Positions 55,101 through 61,954 of a stretch of 64,000 bases of DNA are shown here, one piece after another. Position 1 is the stretch's first letter, and every line of letters starts with the position of its first letter. A model generated the notes under the pieces. It did not search any database, was not told the DNA's origin, and saw only the letters and a program-made list of their open reading frames with translations. Location of the stretch: positions 124,001 through 188,000 of the forward strand of contig CAVXAF010000007.1 in the NCBI GenBank assembly GCA_963759735.1, written 5' to 3'. Made by a program: the position numbers and the translations under genes. Source of the DNA: Hyphomicrobium_A sp963759735 (GTDB taxonomy: Bacteria > Pseudomonadota > Alphaproteobacteria > Rhizobiales > Hyphomicrobiaceae).

Positions 55101-57417
55101 ACGAAGCCGTCTGCTTCTCGTCGAGTTCCGAACCCTTGAACAGCGGCTTGATGCCGATGCGCGACTGCTTCAGGTCGACAGGAATGGTGACGCTGCGCTC
55201 TATGGTGCGCCCGCCCGATTCACGCAGGCGCAGGATGACGCTGGCTTCGAGCGGCTTGGCCGTCTGCGGGACGGGCGGCAGCGCGACGGAAACCTGGGCA
55301 ATACCTTCGGCGTCGGTGGTCGTGGCGGCATCGAGCGGCTTGCGCACCGGCTCGATGCTCTCGTCGGCCTGGCCGAACTGGAATTCGGGGTAGTCGGCGA
55401 GCCCCTTGCTCGAAGCGCGCACCAAGATGTCGCCCTCGATGGCGAGGTCGGCAGCGGGCGGGCCGTACAGATAGCGACCCGTCGCCTTGATGATCTGCGT
55501 TTGCTGCGGGGAGAGGGCCGCGGTCGGCGCCTCAAGTTTGAGGTCGAGGCGCTCGGGGACGAAGTCTTCGACGAGGAACGTCACCTGCGTGATGGGATCC
55601 TTGTCGGGGTCGGTGTGCAGCTTGGCGCGCCAGGTGCCGGTCATCGAGGACGCGGCGAGCGGCAGCGTAATGTCACGGCCGCCGAGACCGCGGTCTTTCA
55701 ATGTGTAGCGGGCGTGCTCGACACCGTCGGGGCGCGAGATGATGAGCGTCACGGGCAGGCTCGCGGCCTTGCCGGCGGCGTCTCGCACCAGGGCGGCGAC
55801 GTGCACATCCTCACCGGGGCGGTAAACGCCGCGCTCGGTATAGAGGAAGCCGTCGAGCGGTCCGGGCGGCTCGCGTCCCTTGACGCCGCGGTCGGTGAGA
55901 TCGAAGGCGCCTGCGGTAAGGTCGAGGAAGGCGTATTCGCCAGTGGAGCTTTCGGCGACAAGCAGCGCCGGCTGCAGACCGCCTTCACCGCGCGACAGGC
56001 CGGGCTCGAACTTGGCGTAGCCGCGCGTGTCGGTCTTGGCCGTGCCGAGCACCTCGTTGTTGCGGGCGATCAGTTTGACGGCGACGTCGGTCGAGGGGGC
56101 GGTGTCGGCTAGCGAGCGGACGAAGGCGTGCACGCCGTCATCGCCGGAGAAGGCGGTGAGGCCGAGGTCTGAGACGATGAACCACTGGGTCGCCTCGGGA
56201 CCGTAAGAGTTATCCCCGCGTGACTTCTGCGAAGGCTTGGCGATCATCACGTAGACGCCGGGCTTCAGGGCACCCACCGCATCGGTAACGGGCAGCGCCG
56301 TGGTCATCTCCTCGTTAAGCTTCTGCGGCACATCCATCGAGCCGACGAACACCTTCTCGCCGGAGCGCGAGCGGATCTGCTCGACCTCGTAGCTTTGCAG
56401 CTGGCGCTGGAAGTCGCCGCCTTCGAGGGCGCCGACAAGATTGCGGTCGCCGATGCGATAGACCTCGACCTCAACCTTGGCGGTGTTGACGGTGACCAGA
56501 GGAATGCCCTGCTGACCGCGGCTCGGCAGCACGTACGAGCGGCCCGAGAAGCGCACGAACGGCTTGCGGTCGGGGACATAAACGGCGATGTCGACACCCT
56601 TCTGCAGGTCCTCCTCGACAGCGGATGGCAGCCCGGCGCGTACCTGCACCCGGTAGCGCTGGCCGTGGCTCAGCCCGTCTATGCACAGCTGGCTGTCCTC
56701 GGCCGATACCCCTTGCGGGTCGCGACCGTCGACGGAGACGAATTTGGTGAGGTCGACCTGCCCGCGGGCGAGGCTTTCGGAAAACTGCAGGCACAGGCGC
56801 GGCGTCGCGGTTTCGGCTTCCGTCTTGTAATCGGTCATGCGGAAGCCGTGCTCGGCACGCAACTTTTCGTAGCTTTCGCGCACGGCGCCGTTGTCGGCGA
56901 GCGCGAGGCTAGTCTTCATGGCGTCGATGGCCGGGCGCCAGTAGGAGCGGCGCTGCAGCGCCTCGCTGAGGACGGCGAGGGCGCGCGCCTGCTGTGGATC
57001 ACCCTTGCTGCGCTCGTAACCCAGGTATGCAGCGCCGGAGGCGTTCACTGGCAAGTCGTAGCGCTCGCTATCCTTATTCGGGTCGGCGGGGATGGCGAGC
57101 AGCGCGCGTGCCAGTCCGATCCAGGCGTCGGCGTCGTGTTCATCGGCGACGACGGCGCCGGCGAAGTTGCGCGATGCGGCGCGTGGGTCGGCGTGCAACG
57201 TGCGCTCGCCGTCGCGGCGCAGATCGGCGGCGCTACGGTCGGATCGTTTCCAGTTCGACTTGAGGTAGGCCTCGTAGCGGATCGCGTCGTCCTTGACGCC
57301 TTGATGCGCGAAGGGATGCACCGTTTCGGATGTCGTCTGCTGCGCCATGGCGGGCGTCAGCGGGAACAAAAGCAGCAAGGTAATGAATAGGCGCGCGAGC
57401 AACGGCATGGTGGCCAC
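52099..57417 (-). CDS. yfhM: Bacterial alpha-2-macroglobulin
   Basis: A 1772-residue secreted protein with a signal peptide ending near TPAMAQQ and no lipobox. An N-terminal helical repeat region (residues about 40-180) precedes serial MG domains. The thioester motif C1296-A-E-Q1299 in YPYGCAEQTVSRALP is intact, followed by an alpha-toroid thioester domain. Such proteins trap foreign proteases in the periplasm. It is longer than E. coli YfhM because of the extra N-terminal part. It is coupled to pbpC by an ATGA overlap. Confidence 0.95.
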   Translation of the reverse strand: MATMPLLARLFITLLLLFPLTPAMAQQTTSETVHPFAHQGVKDDAIRYEAYLKSNWKRSDRSAADLRRDGERTLHADPRAASRNFAGAVVADEHDADAWIGLARALLAIPADPNKDSERYDLPVNASGAAYLGYERSKGDPQQARALAVLSEALQRRSYWRPAIDAMKTSLALADNGAVRESYEKLRAEHGFRMTDYKTEAETATPRLCLQFSESLARGQVDLTKFVSVDGRDPQGVSAEDSQLCIDGLSHGQRYRVQVRAGLPSAVEEDLQKGVDIAVYVPDRKPFVRFSGRSYVLPSRGQQGIPLVTVNTAKVEVEVYRIGDRNLVGALEGGDFQRQLQSYEVEQIRSRSGEKVFVGSMDVPQKLNEEMTTALPVTDAVGALKPGVYVMIAKPSQKSRGDNSYGPEATQWFIVSDLGLTAFSGDDGVHAFVRSLADTAPSTDVAVKLIARNNEVLGTAKTDTRGYAKFEPGLSRGEGGLQPALLVAESSTGEYAFLDLTAGAFDLTDRGVKGREPPGPLDGFLYTERGVYRPGEDVHVAALVRDAAGKAASLPVTLIISRPDGVEHARYTLKDRGLGGRDITLPLAASSMTGTWRAKLHTDPDKDPITQVTFLVEDFVPERLDLKLEAPTAALSPQQTQIIKATGRYLYGPPAADLAIEGDILVRASSKGLADYPEFQFGQADESIEPVRKPLDAATTTDAEGIAQVSVALPPVPQTAKPLEASVILRLRESGGRTIERSVTIPVDLKQSRIGIKPLFKGSELDEKQTASFEVVLLDSEGKRAPAEGLTWVLNRLDTNWQWYRRDGQWNYEAVTLTRKVADGTLAATAEGAFAKIDTNVDWGRYKLEIASADPNGPAASVMFNAGWYTAASNAESPEILDVALDRASYKPGETAKLRIATKQGGKALISVLSGGLLSMQEIEVPNGGGEAEVKVGDNWGAGAYVTAMLYRPLDESLKRMPSRAIGVQWLGLDQAGITLNVEIEAPEKVKSGTTLTVPVKIGGLAAGEEAYVTLAAVDLGILNLTRFATPAPESWFYAQRRMGLEIRDFYGRLIDGMRAERGTLRSGGDGGADIGLQGNPPVEETVALFSGIVKVDAEGMAKIDFDMPDFNGTVRVMAVAWSAGKLGHGQDDVIVRDAVALTASGPRFLTLGDEARLDIAVHNVEGPQAAYKIDLTSGGKSVHTASLDLKAGERRAEQVAIKPDAVGLVDYDIRVTGPGDIDVKRHLTFDVKPPAADIKRTTVASLKPGGDISLSPDLVRDMIGNRTRVSVSVGPIATLDIPALLTTLDRYPYGCAEQTVSRALPLVYANAVASQLGIAPDKELKARVQAAVDRVFEMQDSGGAFGVWGPATTDLWLTGYVTDFLTRAKEQGFVVNPQGFTQALDRLQNFIAYAEDFQKGGEDRAYALYVLARNGRAPIGDLRYYADTRLDRFSTPLAKAQLGAALAMMGDKPRAETAFASALDALGAPETTGAGGYRADYGSDLRDSAALLTLASETHIAKVEAPKLVNVIAKAYVGRSYTSTQEQAWLLLAANAMADEGKDLKLIVNGAPVVGAVNRAMSAEEIMTSTLTVANDGAAPVDAVVSVIGSSRTTEPAVSKGFTIERSYYTLDGTPVDLKSASGGVAAIGQNERLVAVLKVEAKEAGGRVLLVDRLPAGFEIDNPRLVDGGDVKALDWLKTTLQPEHSEFRDDRFVAAFNFSNGGAAAPATESTPDGQEVTKGPAASATVAYLVRAVTPGAFMHPAATVEDMYRPERYARTAAGKLTVTPGK

Positions 57418-57636
57418 CCTGAAGGTCTGAGCCGGAACGATCCATGCGCACTATCGGGAATTCCGATGTCGCGGTGAAGGCGATCAGGCCCCAATGTCCA
57501 TGCGGTGGGGATAATGGTTGTCTTATCGCCATTTCCGTTCTGTTGCGCCCCCTTGCACCCGTGCACGCATACGAACGGGGCCGATGCTTAAGCAACGGCC
57601 CCGCAGGCAATTCGACAATGTCTTAAAGCGGCCGGC

Positions 57637-58221
57637 CTACTGGCGGCGGAAGCCTTCGGGAGCAGCCTCGCCGGCCGTGCCCATCTCCGGCATTTGCGAC
57701 AGAGCGGCGGCGATCGGCGGCATGGCGAAGACCGGAACGGTGGCACGCCACAGGCTCTCGAACGAGCGGGCGGCATAGGCGCTGGTAAGCGCGCAACTGG
57801 GAGCGTAGCGCTCCAGTGCATCGCGCTTGCCGGGGTCACGGCGCATGCAGTCGCCAACCCAGGAGTAGGTCGGGGTGAGAACGAGCTGTTCGTGGGCTGC
57901 CAGCAGGCGCTGATCGCGGATCATGCGGCACTCGCTCGGCACCGAGAAGGGGGCCAGAAGATGCGTGGCATTCGCCTGGTCGACTTCGCTGAAAATGGCG
58001 CGAACGCGGATGCCCATGGCTGCCATGCGCTCGGCATGAGCGCGCAGGCCCTGCGCAACCGGGCTCTCAGGCGAGCGAGCGATCAGCAGATAGCAGCCGC
58101 CGGTGACGTGCATGCCATGCCCGGAGCGGGCCTCGAGGTCGGCGCCGATGAAGGCAGTGAGCCTCGAAACTTTCTCGGCAATGGACAGGCCATGGAGCTG
58201 CGAAGGTATTTCAATGGACAT
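57637..58221 (-). CDS. Conserved cytoplasmic protein, unknown
   Basis: A 194-residue protein without signal or membrane segment. MSIEIPSQLHGLSIAEKVSR opens the chain, RSGHGMHVTGGCYLLIARSPE follows, and CMRRDPGKRDALERYAP lies further on. It has five cysteines. I recognise no domain. Start at 58221 is chosen over an ATG 15 codons earlier because the N-terminus then looks folded. It lies upstream of the macroglobulin gene with a 219-base gap. Confidence 0.72.
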   Translation of the reverse strand: MSIEIPSQLHGLSIAEKVSRLTAFIGADLEARSGHGMHVTGGCYLLIARSPESPVAQGLRAHAERMAAMGIRVRAIFSEVDQANATHLLAPFSVPSECRMIRDQRLLAAHEQLVLTPTYSWVGDCMRRDPGKRDALERYAPSCALTSAYAARSFESLWRATVPVFAMPPIAAALSQMPEMGTAGEAAPEGFRRQ

Positions 58222-58372
58222 GACCGTGGTCCCCCTTGTTGCCCGGGTTCGAAGCGCGCGACACATGCCACCTGGGTTTGTTGCTGTTGCCGGCCATTAA
58301 GCTGTCATTTGGGTTAAACAAGTGTTGCAGAGCGCCCGTTCGCGGACGCTTTCCCGCAAGTCCGACAACCGC

Positions 58373-60982
58373 CTACTCCACCATCTTGCGCAACACCCGT
58401 GGCGGCTCGAAGTCGGCGAACTCTAAATCCTGTGGAACAGAATCATCCGGCAGCTCGATTGCCGCATCGCATGTTTCCGTCAAACGAACATCTTCCGGCT
58501 GGGCCGGGAGTGCCAACTCGAGCTGCGGGACGTTCGTGGAAGGTGATTCGAGCTGCAACGAAGAACCGCGCGTGAGCTGTATGAGTGCCTCGGGCAGCGC
58601 GGCTTCGCTGACTGGGACACGGAACGTCGCGGTTTCGCGACGCAGCTCGACGCCGATGCTGTGGCGGCCGTCGTTGCTTTCGGCGAGGACCGACGCGAGG
58701 CGTTCCGCAAATGACGCTGCCGGGCGTGGCGCGGCTACCGGAGCAACCGGGGCCGGGAACGGCACCACGACGGTTGCGTCCTCGCTCGGCTCAGGGCGAG
58801 CGGTATTGCTGTTGGCCGGATCGGGCGTCGGGTCGAGGTCGGCGTAGGTCGTCAGCTCGGCTTCAGCGAGGCCCGCATAACTGCCAAAGCGCTGGCGAAA
58901 TCCTGTGTCGCCGGCTTTTGCAGCCGAAGCCTGGCGCGATACCGGCTCGCGGCGTGGCTCCTCGATCGTCCGTCCCATGGGCAACGAATGGCCGGTCTCG
59001 GGCGCAGCGCCCGGCCGATGCTTGAAGATGTTCGGACGCTTGCGCGGGCGGCGCACGGTGAGCTCCACATCGAGCCCGGTTGGTTCCTGGCTCATGCTGC
59101 GCCGCGTCGGGGCGGATATCTCGCGCTCAAACTCGGCGCGCACCTCGGGCACTTCCTGCACGGCCGGCGCGGTCTGCTGCTGCCGACGCCGCTCGGCCTC
59201 GACGCGACCGGCAGCGCCCATGACGGCGCCCAAGATCATTTCGGGCCAGGCGCCGCTCTTGAAGGCGTAGATGCGGAAGGCAGGCCGCTCGATGCCGGAG
59301 CGATCGGCAACGAACATGCCCTTGAAGGCGCGCAAGGCGCGCGGCACGGGGGCGACGCGGCTCTCTCTATAGCACTCGATGAACTTGCTGCCCTGGCGGC
59401 GCAGCTTGCGGGTAGCAACCAGTCCCGGCGCGAGCTTCCACGGACGCGTCAGCACGCCCTGGCCTTCCAGCGCGTAGCACAGGTTGGCGAGCGCCTGCGC
59501 GTCACGCCGCAGCTGCTCGCGCTGGGGATGGTCGCGCGGGGCGTTGAGCGGTACGGCGACGTAATAGGTGCCGCCCGATTCGAAGATCACCTCGCGGAAC
59601 ACATCGAACGTGCGCCGCATGTCCTCGTGGTTATGGATTTCGGAAAAACGCGACAGGATGGGGAACACCGGCCCGCGTTCCGCCTCGAGCATGCTCTGGC
59701 GCGTGGCGACGAAGCGGTTCATCGGCCGCCCGATGGAGACAAGTAGCAGGCAGAGGTCGACGAAGACCGCGACGCCGAGCGGGATGTAGTCGCGCTTCGA
59801 CAGGCCGACGGCCTCGTTGTTGAGGGCGTGCAGGGCGCCGGGGTTGTCGATCGACTGCACGGCGCGCTGCTGGAGGATACGCAACTCGTCGGCCGACGGC
59901 GGCAGCTCGAAGGATAACAGGCCGAAGAACGTCGCCGTAAGGCGGCGGAAGGCCTCAATGGTGGCTTCCGATCCTTCGACGGCGGCGATCTGCGGCTTCT
60001 CCAGGGTGGGAAGCTGATCGATGGCACGTACGACGCCGCGCACCGCGACCTGCAGCTGGCTGTCGGGGCAGGTGATGGACTTGCCGCCGCCGACGTCGAT
60101 GGTGGTGCGCTCGGCGCGGTCGGCAAGGTCGGTGCGGATCTGGCGCAGCTGCGGATCGGTGCGGAAGGCGTTGAAGCCGGTCACCGTCATGTCGAGGCGG
60201 CGGCCGAGCGAGCGCATGAACTCGTTGCGCGTGCCATTCGCCGCATCGATGGTCGAGGCGTCGTTGGCGACGATCTTGGCCAGTTCGCCGTCGAGCAGGG
60301 CCATGTCCCCCTTGATGGAGGTGACGCGGCCCTTGACGAAGTCGGATGCGAAGTTGAAGCGCGCGGCGTCCTCATCGCGCATTTTGCGGCGCGGACCATC
60401 GCCGGGCGAGGAGTTGGGGCACGAGGTGCCTTTGTCACGCTCCAAGCTCGCCTTGTCGGTCGACATGGCGGAAAGCTGCACCAGCGTCGATTGCAGCTGC
60501 TCGAGGCGGGTGGCGGCGCCGTACAGCGAGGACTGAACCTGGCCGACGGCGCTCTCGGCCGAACGGGCGGCCTCCGAGCGGCTTTCCAGCACCTTCCAGT
60601 AGAAGCCGAAGCCGAACCCGATGGAGATGATGGACAGGAATACGTAGCCGAAGATGTAGGCGAGGCGCGTGAACCAGTCGACGCCCGAGAACATCTGGTC
60701 GAGCAACCACACGACCATGGTCATGAGCATGGCGACCGAGAAGCCGATGATGAGCTTATGGACCAGCGGCAGTGAGCCCATGTTGCTCTCGATCAGCTCG
60801 AGCATGCCGACATAGGTCGCGACCCACGACAGCCCCGCCAGGCCGACGATGAGGACCAGCTTCTTCCAGTCGCGCTGGGGCGTGTCTGGATCGGACCAAT
60901 CGGACGGCGACTCAAAGCCGTCGCCGAAGCCGCCCGTGGTAGTCCTCGTGCGCGACCAAGGCGCGCCCGTCCGCAACGACAT
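58373..60982 (-). CDS. Large four-helix membrane protein with coiled-coil domain, unknown
   Basis: An 869-residue protein from ATG 60982. Helices at residues about 41-62, 75-95 and 107-128, then a soluble region of about 270 residues (coiled coil first), and a fourth helix at about 399-418. C188 and C305, each in a C-P pair, lie in the soluble region and could form a disulfide if it is periplasmic. The C-terminal 450 residues are soluble, with a Pro/Arg-rich linker. I cannot assign a family. A start 18 codons earlier is possible. Confidence 0.78.
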   Translation of the reverse strand: MSLRTGAPWSRTRTTTGGFGDGFESPSDWSDPDTPQRDWKKLVLIVGLAGLSWVATYVGMLELIESNMGSLPLVHKLIIGFSVAMLMTMVVWLLDQMFSGVDWFTRLAYIFGYVFLSIISIGFGFGFYWKVLESRSEAARSAESAVGQVQSSLYGAATRLEQLQSTLVQLSAMSTDKASLERDKGTSCPNSSPGDGPRRKMRDEDAARFNFASDFVKGRVTSIKGDMALLDGELAKIVANDASTIDAANGTRNEFMRSLGRRLDMTVTGFNAFRTDPQLRQIRTDLADRAERTTIDVGGGKSITCPDSQLQVAVRGVVRAIDQLPTLEKPQIAAVEGSEATIEAFRRLTATFFGLLSFELPPSADELRILQQRAVQSIDNPGALHALNNEAVGLSKRDYIPLGVAVFVDLCLLLVSIGRPMNRFVATRQSMLEAERGPVFPILSRFSEIHNHEDMRRTFDVFREVIFESGGTYYVAVPLNAPRDHPQREQLRRDAQALANLCYALEGQGVLTRPWKLAPGLVATRKLRRQGSKFIECYRESRVAPVPRALRAFKGMFVADRSGIERPAFRIYAFKSGAWPEMILGAVMGAAGRVEAERRRQQQTAPAVQEVPEVRAEFEREISAPTRRSMSQEPTGLDVELTVRRPRKRPNIFKHRPGAAPETGHSLPMGRTIEEPRREPVSRQASAAKAGDTGFRQRFGSYAGLAEAELTTYADLDPTPDPANSNTARPEPSEDATVVVPFPAPVAPVAAPRPAASFAERLASVLAESNDGRHSIGVELRRETATFRVPVSEAALPEALIQLTRGSSLQLESPSTNVPQLELALPAQPEDVRLTETCDAAIELPDDSVPQDLEFADFEPPRVLRKMVE

Positions 60983-61216
60983 GAGTGACCTGCTCAACCG
61001 ATCGGCACACGCGTGGTCGTCAGCCCGCGACGCCATAAGCGCGCGGGACTGCCCACCACCGAATGCGCGAAACGCCTCTTTCGCTGTTCAGTGTCTTCCG
61101 TCGTGCCGGTAAGTGATCCGAGTTCTAGGTAGGCGGGATTTTTGTCGCCAGTACGGCGCAGCGATGGCCAAAGGCCGTCGGCGCGATCGATTGGCTAGGG
61201 GCCTATGGCGCGCCTC

Positions 61217-61441
61217 TCACCGGTCGGACGGTTCTGACTTGCTGATCACGCCGAACTCTTCAGAGCGCTTGAGGCGGTCTGTTTCGGCACCGAGCGCCGA
61301 CTGCAGCCCGCGCCGCAGCAGATCGCGGATGGCAGCTGCGCGGCTCGGCATACGATGCCGGAAGCGCCAGTCGTCGATGGCCGCAAGCTCCGCCTCATCC
61401 AGCATAATTTGCAAGCGCGTTTCGCGCGATAGACCGTTCAT
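61217..61441 (-). CDS. Ribbon-helix-helix DNA-binding protein
   Basis: A 74-residue protein. ETRLQIMLDEAELAAIDDWRF forms the strand and first helix, and MPSRAAAIRDLLRRGL the second helix of a ribbon-helix-helix fold. It resembles antitoxin or repressor proteins, but no toxin gene is adjacent. It lies upstream of the 869-residue membrane protein gene, on the same strand, with a 234-base gap. Confidence 0.75.
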   Translation of the reverse strand: MNGLSRETRLQIMLDEAELAAIDDWRFRHRMPSRAAAIRDLLRRGLQSALGAETDRLKRSEEFGVISKSEPSDR

Positions 61442-61660
61442 GGGATCTCACCCGATGGATCGTCTGCCCGTCCATACGGCGGCGCTCGCAAGTGAGTCAT
61501 CGCCATACTCGGCGCTAAGAACGCCAACTACTCATTGTTAGTTCCCGACGCCAAAGACACAAATAATGCTATTGCACATCAAGGCATTAAGTCATGGGTT
61601 CGCGGATTTCGAATGGGACGAGGCCGATCTAAAATGCGCGAAACAGTGACGGAGTACGCA

Positions 61661-61954
61661 ATGATTTCGACGCGCCCCGAAACAATGGACCCTGAGGATC
61701 TGCAGCGGCTCGGATTCCTTTTCGACGAAACTTGGTCGGCGGTCGCCGCAAAGTTTGCCGAGTCGGACGCGGCGGCAACGATGATCGCCCGCGGCCGCTT
61801 GGCCGGGATCATGATCGAACTGCTCGAGCAGCAACGCCTGTCGCACAGTCTCAAGCGACTGGCGCTCGGCATCTTCCACGCGACCTACCCGCACGCTGCC
61901 GCAACGACCAAGCTGCATGAGTTCGAGACGGACGCTACGGCCCAGTCGCATTGA
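61661..61954 (+). CDS. Small helical protein, unknown
   Basis: A 97-residue protein from ATG 61661, with GGAG six bases upstream; upstream ATGs at 61535 and 61634 are weaker. MDPEDLQRLGFLFDETWSAVA begins an all-helical chain, and FHATYPHAAATTKLHEF ends it. No family recognised. Its 3' end overlaps the end of the PBP gene on the other strand by 20 bases. Confidence 0.6.
   Translation: MISTRPETMDPEDLQRLGFLFDETWSAVAAKFAESDAAATMIARGRLAGIMIELLEQQRLSHSLKRLALGIFHATYPHAAATTKLHEFETDATAQSH

Noticed and set aside
53737..56112. A 791-codon open frame antisense to the macroglobulin gene
   Set aside because: It is a GC-rich shadow of the conserved minus-strand gene; its translation has no domain, no ribosome site and a biased Gly/Ala/Arg composition.
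58240..58262. A tRNA-like GGTTCGA segment
   Set aside because: No acceptor, anticodon or D-arm can be folded around it.
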